Positions 8,364 through 17,499 of a stretch of 64,000 nt of DNA are shown here, piece by piece. Position numbers and translations under genes: made by a program. Location of the stretch: contig NZ_JACJHX010000006.1 of assembly GCF_014138605.1 (NCBI RefSeq), positions 62,001 to 126,000 on the forward strand, written 5' to 3'. Each line of letters starts with the position of its first letter. The first letter of the stretch is position 1. The notes beneath the pieces are model-generated. The model did not search any database and was not told where the DNA came from. It saw only the letters and a list, made by a program, of their open reading frames with translations. The DNA is from Peribacillus huizhouensis (GTDB lineage Bacteria > Bacillota > Bacilli > Bacillales > DSM-1321).

Positions 8364-10610
8364 ATGAACTCAACGGTAAGCTATATAAAAGAATGGCAAT
8401 CAGCATTAGATAATGAAATCCGCCATTTAAAAAAGTACGGAAGTACAAAATATCACGTTTTGAATGGTCATTTGATAGATCAGGTAGACGGGTTTACTTA
8501 TTACTTTGAAACGGTTGGTTCACTAAGGATTCCAGTCGGATCCATAGTTCGTCTGGAATGGGGAGGGATCAAGCAAGACGGATTTGTCCTCTCCTCTGAA
8601 GGCAAAAGCATCATTTTATTATTTGAAAAAACACTTGGTGATTTGATTTCCGAAGCCTACCTTTATCATGATCCATGGGAGCTGTTGGAGCAATTAATTG
8701 AGCGCCTAGACGAAATAAAGAAAAGTAAGAAAAAGCGGCTTCGAGTCAAAAGGTTGATGGACCCGTCTATGGAGAGCAAGCATCCGATAGCTCAGGACCA
8801 CAGCAGTGTTAAGGAGCTTTTTTTACGTTCTAATTTTAATCCTATCACTTATGTTTGGGGACCCCCGGGAACTGGAAAAACATATACTTTGGCCCGAACA
8901 GCAGCAAATCATTATTTTAAAGGGAAAAAACTATTAGTTCTCTCGCATAGCAATCAAGCCGTTGATGTACTAATGGCTGAAATTTCCGCTTTTACAAAAA
9001 AGAAACAACGTTTTAAAGAAGGCGATATACTTAGGTATGGTTCGCATACTGGGGAAAGTTTAGCTAATCATCTTGATATCATATCAAGCCAGTTGTTGGA
9101 AAAGATTGAACCTGATTTAGTTGAGGATAAGCAAAAATTAACTGAAGAGAAAAGGCTCTTAAAACAAGATCTATCTGGCTCATTTAGTAAGCGTGATACA
9201 GACCGATTGATTGAATTGGAAAAAAAGCTAGGTAGAATTATAGAAAAGTTTCACCGTAAAGAAATGGAGCTCGTGAAGCAAGCGAAAATTGTTGGTAGCA
9301 CATTGGCTAAAGCAGCGAGCGACAGCACGATATTTGAAAAGGAATATGATGTAATTATAGTTGATGAAGCAAGCATGGCCTATGTGCCACAAGTTGCGTT
9401 TGCTGCTTCTTTAGGCAAAAACATCATCGTTTGCGGTGACTTTAAACAATTGCCGCCCATTGCTTCTGCACGTGATGAATCAGTGAATAAATGGTTAAAG
9501 GAAGATATTTTTCATCGTTCAGAAGTCGCGAATGTAGTGAATGAAGGTAAGCTCCATCCACATTTGTTTCTACTTAAAGAACAACGGAGAATGCATCCGG
9601 ATATTTCCGCTTTCACGAATAAATTTATTTATCATTCCCTTGTTGGCGATCATAAGAATGTCCTTAAGAGCCGTGAAGAAATCACAGGGAGAAGGCCGTT
9701 CCCAAACCGTGCTTTAATGCTATTAGAGACGAGTGGTACAGGTGAACATTGCATAACAGAGCGTTCATCGAAATCAAGAATAAATCTTTGGCAGTTGTTC
9801 ATATCGTTTCAACTACTTCATGAAGCATATTCAAGCGGCTCACGCTCTATTGGGTATGTGACACCTTATCGTGCTCAATCTTGTCTTATGGATTTATTAT
9901 TACAAGATATTTATAAGAAAGAGCTTGAACTAGCAGATATTATCGCTGCAACAGTCCATCGATTTCAGGGAAGCGAACGGGATGTAATGATATTTGACAC
10001 AGTTGATAGCTATCCTGAAACACGTCCTGGCATGCTTTTGACAGGAAAAAATAGTGAGCGGCTTATTAATGTTGCGATTACGAGAACAAAAGGAAAATTC
10101 ATTCAAGTGAGCGATGCGGACTATATTCGAAAAAAGGTATATCTAGGCAAAACATTACGTAAACTTGTGGACCATCAAGCATCTTACGGATATACAGTAA
10201 GGCCGAAGGATATTGGGAAGTGGATTCAAAATCAACATCCGAAGCTCCAATGGATGCATGCACGTAAACTAGATGTTCTAAGTAAGGATATTAAAAAAGC
10301 ACGCCATTCTATACTATTGTCAATACCTGATACAGGAATTGTTACGGAAGAATGGATAAATATGTTGAATAGTAAAGAACAACATGTCAAGATTACACTT
10401 ATTTCAACTCGTCCAGTTCCCGGCTTGGCAGTAGTAGAACAAATTGAAACTAGTGTTGCATTTCCTTTCATCATTATTGATAAGCAATATTTCTGGTTAG
10501 GTGTTCCACTTGAAGCAGCGAGCAGACTTTTACCACCTTATGTGGCAGCACGCTTAGATTCAGTAGCAGTAGTTGAACATTTTCTTACACAACTACCTGG
10601 GATAGAATAG
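8364..10610 (+). CDS. UPF1/DNA2-like superfamily 1 helicase
   Basis: 748-residue protein. Walker A GPPGTGKT is at residues ~166-173 and Walker B IIVDEAS at ~332-338. Motif III is VCGDFKQLPPIAS, motif IV LKEQRRMHPDIS (~406), motif V ATVHRFQGSERDVMIFD (~530) and motif VI NVAITRTKGKF (~569). This is the UPF1-like SF1 arrangement for ATP-driven unwinding of nucleic acid. Residues ~640-748 resemble a phospholipase-D-like fold without HKD catalytic motifs. The N-terminal ~130 residues look like a beta-rich accessory domain ending in a basic stretch (KKSKKKRLRVKR). A region of about 70 residues rich in Lys/Glu between motifs Ia and II is probably coiled. Monocistronic. In vivo role unknown. Confidence 0.88.
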   Translation: MNSTVSYIKEWQSALDNEIRHLKKYGSTKYHVLNGHLIDQVDGFTYYFETVGSLRIPVGSIVRLEWGGIKQDGFVLSSEGKSIILLFEKTLGDLISEAYLYHDPWELLEQLIERLDEIKKSKKKRLRVKRLMDPSMESKHPIAQDHSSVKELFLRSNFNPITYVWGPPGTGKTYTLARTAANHYFKGKKLLVLSHSNQAVDVLMAEISAFTKKKQRFKEGDILRYGSHTGESLANHLDIISSQLLEKIEPDLVEDKQKLTEEKRLLKQDLSGSFSKRDTDRLIELEKKLGRIIEKFHRKEMELVKQAKIVGSTLAKAASDSTIFEKEYDVIIVDEASMAYVPQVAFAASLGKNIIVCGDFKQLPPIASARDESVNKWLKEDIFHRSEVANVVNEGKLHPHLFLLKEQRRMHPDISAFTNKFIYHSLVGDHKNVLKSREEITGRRPFPNRALMLLETSGTGEHCITERSSKSRINLWQLFISFQLLHEAYSSGSRSIGYVTPYRAQSCLMDLLLQDIYKKELELADIIAATVHRFQGSERDVMIFDTVDSYPETRPGMLLTGKNSERLINVAITRTKGKFIQVSDADYIRKKVYLGKTLRKLVDHQASYGYTVRPKDIGKWIQNQHPKLQWMHARKLDVLSKDIKKARHSILLSIPDTGIVTEEWINMLNSKEQHVKITLISTRPVPGLAVVEQIETSVAFPFIIIDKQYFWLGVPLEAASRLLPPYVAARLDSVAVVEHFLTQLPGIE

Positions 10611-10618
10611 GAGTAACT

Positions 10619-10661
10619 AAAAGGGTCTGGACACATTAAAGATGTGTCCAGACCCTTTAAT
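10619..10661 (+). terminator. Terminator after the helicase gene
   Basis: Perfect stem AAAGGGTCTGGACACAT / ATGTGTCCAGACCCTTT with a short loop. The GGGTCTGGACA arms resemble the family-C repeats. Confidence 0.85.
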
Positions 10662-10665
10662 TTAT

Positions 10666-10873
10666 CCTACATTAATAGAAAGTCAAAATCCTAAAGACTT
10701 AGCAGAATTGAAGAAGAGTAGGTAAAATACAACTGTCTGTAAAAACCCGATTGGTGAGTTCTAGTGAACCTACTCGTGCCTAATGGCACTTATATACCGT
10801 AAGTTTTTCGTTTAGCGACAGGAAAATAAGGCTTACCATCAGGGAGAAATGAAAAAATATTGATGAAATTTTC
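10666..10873 (+). repeat. Family-B IS200/IS605-like remnant, copy 1
   Basis: Starts with CCTACATTAATAGAAAG directly after TTTAT (10661-10665), the same junction as copies at 18278 and 40179. It contains the left-end block AAAACCCGATTGGTGAGTTC seen in other copies, then TTTAGCGACAGGAAAA, also found near 51390. It ends near GATGAAATTTTCA, a diverged form of the GATTGAAGTTTCACT right end. No transposase frame. Confidence 0.55.
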
Positions 10874-11020
10874 ATATTATATCTTGAGCAATTAGATTAC
10901 GTGCATCATAGTATGTTCTATGTGAGTAAGTATTATTCAAACAATTCCGATGAAAGATATATGAATTAATCTTGACTTTTAGTTATTAGAATATTATGAT
11001 AAAAATAATTTAATAATACT

Positions 11021-11168
11021 TATCAAGAGAAGCCGAGGGACTGGCCCGATGAAGCTTCAGCAACCTCTACAACTAGTAGAAAGGTGCTAATTCCTGCAAG
11101 CATATGCTTGTTAGATAAGGGTGACAAATGTAAAAGTCCTCTTTCTTTCAGGAAAGAGGACTTTTTAT
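11021..11168 (+). promoter_or_regulatory. SAM-I (S-box) riboswitch with terminator
   Basis: The aptamer at 11021-11125 shows the canonical S-box blocks: CTTATCAAGAGAAGC, CGAGGGACTGGCCCGATGAAG, TTCAGCAACC, AAGGTGCTAATTCC, and the closing AGATAAG...GTGA. The expression platform is a strong terminator at 11132-11168 (AAAAGTCCTCTTTC / GGAAAGAGGACTTTTT). High SAM should terminate transcription, so the downstream flavin reductase and monooxygenase are expected to be expressed under sulfur/methionine limitation. Confidence 0.97.
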
Positions 11169-11220
11169 GTTAATTCGTACAAAGGATAATTACTATTTTA
11201 CTAAGAAAGAAGGTCAACAA

Positions 11221-11766
11221 ATGCCTAATGTTGTAATTTTATCTGGAAGCCCTTCAGCACCTTCTAGGACTGATTTTGTTTTAAAATTTGTTCAATCATT
11301 GTTAGAAAAGGAGAATATAACGGTAACGTATGTTTCCGTTTTGGATATTCCTGCTGAGGATTTGCATAAAGCACGCTATAATAGCAGTGAAATTAAAGCG
11401 ATTGCAAATTCAATTGAGGAAGCGGATGGTGTAATTATTGGTTCTCCTGTCTACAAAGCTTCCTACACAGGTGTGTTAAAATCTCTAATCGATTTAATTC
11501 CAGAAGGTGCGTTTAAAGGAATTCCAGTGTTACCAATAATGGTCGGTGGGAGTAAAGCACACTTATTAGCAATCGATTTTGCCTTAAAACCGCTTATAGC
11601 CACTTTAAAAGGAAGAGCCACTCAAGGGACTTATATTATAGATAACCAAATCGATAAAGAAAATAGTTTACAACCTATTACTGATCAAGATATACAAGCA
11701 CGACTTAATAACGATTTAGAGGAGTTTCTCCAAATCATTAAACAAACTAAAGCAATAACCTCTTAA
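11221..11766 (+). CDS. ssuE: NAD(P)H-dependent FMN reductase (SsuE-like)
   Basis: 181-residue flavodoxin-like reductase supplying FMNH2 to a two-component monooxygenase. Visible: VILSGSPSAPSRTD (FMN phosphate loop), IIGSPVYKASYTGVLKSLIDLIP (isoalloxazine-contact loop, near-identical in SsuE proteins) and PIMVGGSKAHLLAIDFALKPL. The start is ATG 11221, preceded by GAAAGAAGG. An upstream in-frame ATG at 11167 lies in the riboswitch terminator U-run and is rejected. Downstream is an FMN-dependent monooxygenase, its likely partner, under the same S-box. Confidence 0.9.
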   Translation: MPNVVILSGSPSAPSRTDFVLKFVQSLLEKENITVTYVSVLDIPAEDLHKARYNSSEIKAIANSIEEADGVIIGSPVYKASYTGVLKSLIDLIPEGAFKGIPVLPIMVGGSKAHLLAIDFALKPLIATLKGRATQGTYIIDNQIDKENSLQPITDQDIQARLNNDLEEFLQIIKQTKAITS

Positions 11767-11819
11767 GCACATTTTTAGCACCATATTTCATCATAAAAAA
11801 CGAATGGGTGGTAATGATT

Positions 11820-13187
11820 ATGACTAAAAAAAGAATATATTTAAATGCATTTGATATGAACTGTGCTGGACATCAATCTCCGGGTCTTTGGACACATCCG
11901 GACGATAAATCGTCTACGTACAAGGATGCTGAATACTGGACACATCTTGCAAAAGTACTGGAAAAAGGAAAATTCGATGCCATTTTCTTGGCAGATGTTC
12001 TTGGAACATATGATGTATACCAAGGTTCTCGTGATGCAGCAGTACGTCAAGGTGCTCAAGTTCCAGTCAATGATCCTGCATTTGTTGTTCCGATCATGGC
12101 ACAAGTTACAAAGCACTTAGGATTCGGTTTAACTGCGTCGACAAGCTATGAACATCCCTATCTATTTGCTCGGCGAATCTCGACATTGGATCATTTAACA
12201 AAAGGAAGAATCGGTTGGAATATCGTTACATCTTATTTAAATAGTGCTGCACGTAATCTTGGCTTAGATCAACAAATTAATCATGATAATCGTTATGATA
12301 TAGCTGATGAATATTTAGATGTTGTCTATAAATTATGGGAAGCTAGTTGGGAAGATGATGCTGTCGTAGTGGATAAGAAAAAAGGGATTTATGCAGATCC
12401 AGAAAAGGTACATGATATTAATCATGACGGTGAATTCTATAAAGTTCCAGGAGCACATCTTTGTGAACCTTCACCACAACGTACTCCCGTAATATTTCAA
12501 GCGGGAGCATCACCAAAAGGAACAAAATTTGCAGCAAAACATGCAGAACTTGTTTTTGTTGGCTCAACATCAATGGAGCGCACCAAAAACACAGTAAAGG
12601 CTTTTAGAGAAGAGGCAGTGAAGGCCGGTCGAAAAGCAGATGAAATAAAGATTCTTACATTGATTACGCCAATTGTAGGTGCGACCCAAGAAGAGGCTGA
12701 AGCTAAATATTTGGATTATAAAAAGCATGCCAGTTACGAAGGCTCACTTGCATTATTCGGTGGCTGGACTGGTGTAGATATGGATGGTGTTGACCCTCAG
12801 GAAAAAATTCAATATGTTAAGAATGATGCCATCCAATCAACATTAAAATCGATGTCCGATTTTACCGTTGAAGAAGTTGCTGAGTTTATTGGAGTTGGCG
12901 GAATGGGACCTGTTGTGGTTGGCTCTCCTGAACAAGTCGCTGATTCTTTAGAAGAATGGATTGATGTAACAGGTGTAGATGGTTTTAATATTGCTTATGC
13001 GGTTACACCTGGGACTTTTGAAGAATTTGTTGAATATGTGATTCCAATTTTACAAGAGAGAGGGTTAGTCAGAAAAGAATATGAAGATGGAACCTTACGA
13101 AAGAACTTATTTGGCAGTGATTATTTGCCCGATCATCACCATGGTAGACAATTTCGTAAAAGGCTGTTACCTGTAGCTAGCGTGTAA
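11820..13187 (+). CDS. FMN-dependent monooxygenase of the NtaA/SnaA/DszA/MoxC family
   Basis: About 455-residue bacterial-luciferase-fold enzyme that uses reduced FMN and O2. Family blocks: YLNAFDMNCAGHQSPGLWTHP, FDAIFLADVLGTYD, GLTASTSYEHPYLFARRISTLDHLTKGRIGWNIVTSY, RYDIADEYLDVVYKLWEASW, HDGEFYKVPGAHLCEPSPQRTPVIFQAGAS and VDGFNIAYAVTPGTFEEFVEYVIPIL. ATG 11820 lies 8 nt after GGGTGGT. The GTG at 11808 and ATG at 11814 are alternatives. S-box control together with the SsuE-like reductase points to oxidative cleavage of an organosulfur compound to release sulfur. The exact substrate (sulfone, S-substituted cysteine, other) cannot be read from sequence. Confidence 0.9.
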   Translation: MTKKRIYLNAFDMNCAGHQSPGLWTHPDDKSSTYKDAEYWTHLAKVLEKGKFDAIFLADVLGTYDVYQGSRDAAVRQGAQVPVNDPAFVVPIMAQVTKHLGFGLTASTSYEHPYLFARRISTLDHLTKGRIGWNIVTSYLNSAARNLGLDQQINHDNRYDIADEYLDVVYKLWEASWEDDAVVVDKKKGIYADPEKVHDINHDGEFYKVPGAHLCEPSPQRTPVIFQAGASPKGTKFAAKHAELVFVGSTSMERTKNTVKAFREEAVKAGRKADEIKILTLITPIVGATQEEAEAKYLDYKKHASYEGSLALFGGWTGVDMDGVDPQEKIQYVKNDAIQSTLKSMSDFTVEEVAEFIGVGGMGPVVVGSPEQVADSLEEWIDVTGVDGFNIAYAVTPGTFEEFVEYVIPILQERGLVRKEYEDGTLRKNLFGSDYLPDHHHGRQFRKRLLPVASV

Positions 13188-13274
13188 CTTATGAAATAGA
13201 TATATTGTTGTACATTTATCAAAAAATACACGACTCTCTGTAGCTTTATATAAAATTAATCATGAAGGTCGAAT

Positions 13275-13307
13275 AACAGACAATCAAATTATTGATTGTC
13301 TATTTTT
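13275..13307 (+). terminator. Terminator after the monooxygenase
   Basis: AGACAATCAAT / ATTGATTGTCT stem followed by ATTTTTT. Confidence 0.85.
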
Positions 13308-13417
13308 TGCGATGAGAAATTTAAAGTCTAGGCATACTTTGTGCAATTTTTTTGTTTCTTTTATATGATGGCTGTAAGTAATCAGATATAAAACAAAATG
13401 GTGTTAAAAGGCTACTA

Positions 13418-13573
13418 TTTACCATGAAGGGTCTATCATGAAGTACGCCTATCTTAATGGTGGCGGTTCGGAGCCGGGATTTCGGATGCTTTCAAGAAAA
13501 AAACAGTAGACCTGGTAAATAGATAGGCTATATTAGTAAGTCTCGAAGCCTGTTCACCTATGTCCTTCATACA
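13418..13573 (+). repeat. Family-D structured element, copy 1
   Basis: Begins TTTACCATGAAGG and ends ATGTCCTTCATACAAAAA; the ends ATGAAGG and CCTTCAT are inverted repeats. It shares with 31043-31207 the internal block ATGGTGGCGGT-CGGAGC--GGATT and AGTAAGTC-CG-AGCC. It lies 27 bp upstream of the start of the next gene, same orientation as the copy before azlC. It could be a small mobile element or a leader RNA. Confidence 0.65.
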
Positions 13574-13600
13574 AAAAGAATATAGAAAGAAGATGATTAA

Positions 13601-14623
13601 ATGTCTCACAACAAAAAAATGCTGAGTGAAATTCCTTTATCAGTGCTGGATCTTGCAAACATTACAGAAGGTAGTACACCAGCTGAAGCTTTTAAACATA
13701 CTTTAGATCTAGCGCAGCATGTAGAAAAATGGGGCTTTAATCGTTTCTGGTTAGCAGAACATCATAGTATGCCAGGAATTGCCAGCTCTGCAACGTCTGT
13801 AGTAATCGGCTATGTGGCAGCTGGAACCTCTACTCTAAGAGTAGGTTCAGGTGGGATTATGCTACCGAATCACTCCCCCCTTGTAATAGCTGAGCAGTTT
13901 GGAACTCTTGAATCTATGTATCCTGGTCGTATTGATTTGGGGCTTGGACGCGCACCGGGAAGTGATCAATTTACAGCTATGGCACTTCGTCGTGATATCA
14001 GAAATACCGGCGATGACTTCCCAGAACAATTAGAGCAACTTCAGACATATTTTGATGCCAATTCCCGTCATAATAGAGTTCGTGCAATCCCAGGTGAAGG
14101 TTTAAATGTCCCAATCTGGTTGCTTGGTTCTAGCGGATTCAGTGCAAAGCTTGCTGGAAGACTAGGTTTGCCTTTTTCTTTCGCAAGTCATTTTGCCCCG
14201 GAAAATACAATGGCCGCTCTAGAACTATACCGTAGCAACTTCCAGCCATCAGACGTCTTAGCAAAACCTTACGCAATGGTTGGAATTAATGTCTTTGCAG
14301 CAGACACAGAAGCTGAGGCCGCTTATTTAGCCACTTCTTATCAACAGCAATTCTTAAGTCTGATTCGCAATACACCTAATCAGCTCCAGCCACCAGTAGA
14401 TTCAATGGATGGTCTTTGGACACCTTATGAGAAAGCATCGATTCAAAGTAAGCTGGATGCAAGTGTGATTGGGAACCCTGAACAAGTCAAGGAAAAACTG
14501 CAAGCATTCCTTGACAAAACAGGTGCTGATGAAATGATCATTAACTCTGGCATGTTTTATCATGAGTTTCGACTTCGTTCATATGAAATCATTGCTGAAA
14601 TCGCTGATAAAAAACATTCATGA
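13601..14623 (+). CDS. Luciferase-like FMN monooxygenase (MsnO8-type LLM oxidoreductase)
   Basis: 340 residues, single-domain LLM flavin oxidoreductase. Characteristic blocks are [96 protein letters not shown] and [31 protein letters not shown] 13601 has AGAAAGAAGATG upstream. It follows the S-box operon but is separated by a terminator and a family-D element, so it is probably a separate unit. Substrate unknown. Confidence 0.92.
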   Translation: MSHNKKMLSEIPLSVLDLANITEGSTPAEAFKHTLDLAQHVEKWGFNRFWLAEHHSMPGIASSATSVVIGYVAAGTSTLRVGSGGIMLPNHSPLVIAEQFGTLESMYPGRIDLGLGRAPGSDQFTAMALRRDIRNTGDDFPEQLEQLQTYFDANSRHNRVRAIPGEGLNVPIWLLGSSGFSAKLAGRLGLPFSFASHFAPENTMAALELYRSNFQPSDVLAKPYAMVGINVFAADTEAEAAYLATSYQQQFLSLIRNTPNQLQPPVDSMDGLWTPYEKASIQSKLDASVIGNPEQVKEKLQAFLDKTGADEMIINSGMFYHEFRLRSYEIIAEIADKKHS

Positions 14624-14673
14624 GTGTCTGCTATATAACCAAACGATGAAAAAAGTCAGTTTCTCAAATCGTA

Positions 14674-14710
14674 TTACAGCCTCTGGATGAAATTTCAGGG
14701 GCTTTTTTTA
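14674..14710 (+). terminator. Terminator after the LLM oxidoreductase
   Basis: AGCCTCTG / CAGGGGCT stem (one G-U pair) with TTTTTTT tail. Confidence 0.85.
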
Positions 14711-14958
14711 GATAAAACTTATGAAAATCCGGAAATATTAAAGAGTATAGTACATTTCCCAACAAGAATACCAATAAATCGACGAACCCTATCAAAGTTG
14801 AAAATAATATCTAGCAAGCATTTTGAAGATATTTTTGCTAAAATAAATACATAGGGATATAGAAGCTTAGCAGGTATTAAATATGTTTTGGCTACTATGT
14901 GTCGATATTTTCATTTCTTTATTCGTGTAACGTTAAATCAAAAATATGGAGAACAACA

Positions 14959-15525
14959 ATGATTTTACTAATCGATAATTATGATTCTTTTACTTACAAC
15001 TTATATCAGTATACTCTTCAGGCTGGTAAAGAAGTCACAGTCCGGCGCAACAACGAAATCTCGTTAGATGAAATTAGAGAAATGAATCCTGAATCTATCA
15101 TTCTCTCCCCAGGGCCTGGAAATCCAAAAGGAGCTGGGATCTGTCTTGAAGTAGTAGCGAAATTTCATCAAAGCACCCCCATTCTGGGGATTTGTCTTGG
15201 GCATCAAGTGATTGCCGATGCGTTTGGAGGTCGAGTTGAAAAGGCCGAACAACCTATGCATGGGAAAACATCGATGATCACCCATGATGGAAAAGGAGTC
15301 TTTAATGGGATTCAGGACTCATTTTTGGTTACCCGCTACCATTCCTTAGTGGTCAACGAGTCGACGCTTCCTGAATGTATCGAGGTAAGTGCAAGAACAA
15401 AAGACAATGTTGTTATGGGGCTTCGACATACAAAATATCAAATTGAAGGACTGCAATTCCATCCTGAGTCAATATTAACGGAACATGGTCATACTCTAAT
15501 TGGCAACTTTCTTAATAAACAATAA
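14959..15525 (+). CDS. pabA: Aminodeoxychorismate/anthranilate synthase component II (glutamine amidotransferase)
   Basis: 188-residue class I amidotransferase that supplies ammonia from glutamine to PabB. Visible: MILLIDNYDSFTYNLYQY, ILSPGPGNPKGAG, the nucleophile loop GICLGHQVIADAFGG (Cys) and the catalytic His-Glu in LQFHPESILTEHG. ATG 14959 follows ATGGAGAAC. The longer in-frame start at 14899 has no RBS and would add a non-conserved leader. pabBC starts 172 bp downstream, and the intervening space is almost filled by a family-B repeat beginning immediately after the TAA. Confidence 0.93.
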   Translation: MILLIDNYDSFTYNLYQYTLQAGKEVTVRRNNEISLDEIREMNPESIILSPGPGNPKGAGICLEVVAKFHQSTPILGICLGHQVIADAFGGRVEKAEQPMHGKTSMITHDGKGVFNGIQDSFLVTRYHSLVVNESTLPECIEVSARTKDNVVMGLRHTKYQIEGLQFHPESILTEHGHTLIGNFLNKQ

Positions 15526-15669
15526 AGTGAAACTTCAAACAGCGGTGGGCTTCTTCCACCCTGCTTGTTAGTTGAACCAATCGGGCTTATATGGGCAGTT
15601 AACCCCCCTATGCTTCTTCGATTCTTCTAAGCTTTGGGTGGGGGGATTACTGTCCGTTAATGCGGGATA
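15526..15669 (-). repeat. Family-B IS200/IS605-like remnant, copy 2, between pabA and pabBC
   Basis: Minus-oriented, short version with both ends and no middle. The right end (AGTGAAACTTCAA plus the hairpin GGTGGGCTTCTTCCACCC as read on plus) directly follows the pabA stop. The left end reads on plus CAATCGGGCTTATATGGGCAG...ATTACTGTCCGTTAATGCGGG, followed by ATAAA (TTTAT on minus). Confidence 0.75.
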
Positions 15670-15697
15670 AATACGTTATGTAAACGGGGTAGCTATC

Positions 15698-17431
15698 ATG
15701 AATAAACGCGCTGAGAATATTCATATTCTATTAGAATTTAATAAAGAATGTAGGTTTTTTCAAAATCCATTAAAGATTATTGAAGCACATACAATAGATG
15801 AGGTGTTAAAAGCCTTAGAAAATATTCAAAAAGAAGTCAATGCAGGCTATTATGCAGCTGGATATCTGTCATACGAAGCAGCTCCTGCATTTGACCCTGC
15901 CTATCAAGTGGCAGAAGAAAATAAAATGCCACTGCTTTGGTTTGGAATTTTTGAAAAATTTGACAATCGGCAATTAACAGAAACACCGGCTGATTTCACT
16001 CTTTCCGATTGGCAATCTAAGACAACTTATGAAACATATAAGGCTTCGATTCAAAAGATTAAACAGCAGATTGAAGAGGGCAATACATATCAAGTTAATT
16101 ATACGATGAGACTGAATTCCTCATTTATCGGCGATGAATTTTCCTTTTATCGTCAGCTAGCTAAAGCACAAAGTTCCAATTATAGTGCTTATTTGAATAC
16201 GGGTAGATATAAAATATTATCTGCTTCACCTGAACTTTTTTTTGATTGGCGAAAGGATACCTTGACAACTCGACCGATGAAAGGAACGGCGAAAAGAGGG
16301 TACTCCATAGAACAGGATTTGAACCAACAGCAATGGCTACAAGATTCTGAGAAAAATCGTGCAGAAAATTTAATGATTGTTGATCTTTTGCGAAATGATT
16401 TAGGGCAAATTGCAGAAGCAGGAAGTGTTGTTGTTGATCGCTTATTTGAAATCGAACAATATCCGACAGTTTGGCAGATGACCTCGACCATTACGGCAAA
16501 AACAAAACCGGAAACTACAATAATTGATCTTTTCAAAGCTTTGTTTCCATGCGGTTCAATTACGGGTGCTCCAAAGATTAGTACGATGAAAATAATATCA
16601 GAATTGGAACAATCGCCACGTGAGGTATATTGTGGCGCCATTGGCTATATTACTCCTAATCACGAAGCAACTTTTAATGTACCGATTCGAACAGTTGTAA
16701 TTGATTCGCATGAAGGACTTGCTCAATACGGAGTTGGCGGAGGTATTACTTGGGATTCGAATCTTACCGAAGAATATGACGAAGCATTTCTGAAAGCAGC
16801 TTTGCTTACAGCAGAAACACCAGACTTTGAGTTGCTTGAATCTCTAAAGCTTGAGAATGGTCAATATGTTTTGCTGGAAAATCATTTGAAACGACTTTCA
16901 GAATCGGCAAGGTACTTTGATTTCAATCTTTCAATCCCAACTATTAAGGGAGCGCTAGAAGAGTTGGCTGTAAAACATAAAACTAAAGATAAAAAAGTCC
17001 GATTACTTGTTTCAAAAACAGGTAAATACGCAATAGAAGCTGAAGAAATTAAATTATATCCAGACGTACTGCATGTTACCTTGGCTAAAAAACCTATATC
17101 AAGTAATGATGTGTTTTTATATCATAAAACTACCAATCGTACTGTCTATCAATTACATAAAGACCAGCACCCTAATTATTTTGATGTTTTACTTATGAAC
17201 GAAAAGGGAGAAATAACTGAATTTACAAACGGAAATATTGTTTTGAAAATTGATGATGAGCTAATAACTCCCGCTCTTCATTCTGGACTACTTGCTGGAA
17301 CATTTCGTGAAGAACTAATACGAAATGGAACAGTCAAAGAAAGAGTTGTCCACCTTACAGATCTTGAATCAGTCAACGATATTTGGTTCATTAATAGTGT
17401 CAGGGGATGGGTAAAAGTGAACCTTTTATAA
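15698..17431 (+). CDS. pabB: Aminodeoxychorismate synthase component I fused to 4-amino-4-deoxychorismate lyase (PabB-PabC)
   Basis: 577 residues. Residues ~1-370 form the chorismate-binding ADC synthase: PELFFDWRKDTLTTRPMKGTAKRG (PMKGTAKRG motif), SEKNRAENLMIVDLLRNDLGQIA, CGSITGAPKISTM (~284) and GYITPNHEATFNVPIRT. Residues ~385-577 are a class IV PLP aminotransferase-fold lyase with LENGQYVLLENHLKRLSESA, HKTTNRTVY (PLP-Lys region), NEKGEITEFTNGNIVL and LLAGTFREELIRNG. The one protein thus carries both remaining steps of p-aminobenzoate synthesis for folate, with PabA upstream. The RBS (ACGGGG) lies just past the family-B repeat. Confidence 0.94.
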   Translation: MNKRAENIHILLEFNKECRFFQNPLKIIEAHTIDEVLKALENIQKEVNAGYYAAGYLSYEAAPAFDPAYQVAEENKMPLLWFGIFEKFDNRQLTETPADFTLSDWQSKTTYETYKASIQKIKQQIEEGNTYQVNYTMRLNSSFIGDEFSFYRQLAKAQSSNYSAYLNTGRYKILSASPELFFDWRKDTLTTRPMKGTAKRGYSIEQDLNQQQWLQDSEKNRAENLMIVDLLRNDLGQIAEAGSVVVDRLFEIEQYPTVWQMTSTITAKTKPETTIIDLFKALFPCGSITGAPKISTMKIISELEQSPREVYCGAIGYITPNHEATFNVPIRTVVIDSHEGLAQYGVGGGITWDSNLTEEYDEAFLKAALLTAETPDFELLESLKLENGQYVLLENHLKRLSESARYFDFNLSIPTIKGALEELAVKHKTKDKKVRLLVSKTGKYAIEAEEIKLYPDVLHVTLAKKPISSNDVFLYHKTTNRTVYQLHKDQHPNYFDVLLMNEKGEITEFTNGNIVLKIDDELITPALHSGLLAGTFREELIRNGTVKERVVHLTDLESVNDIWFINSVRGWVKVNLL

Positions 17432-17499
17432 AAATTTAATTGCATACTAGAAGTTAGCCTTTCATAAATATGAAGGTACATTTCAATGGGGGAATAACT

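Noticed and set aside
11167-11220. Upstream in-frame start for the flavin reductase
   Set aside because: The ATG sits at the end of the S-box terminator without an RBS; ATG 11221 has one and matches family N-termini.
16189-16641. 150-codon minus frame
   Set aside because: Antisense shadow of pabB, with low-complexity Ser/Cys composition typical of a shadow.
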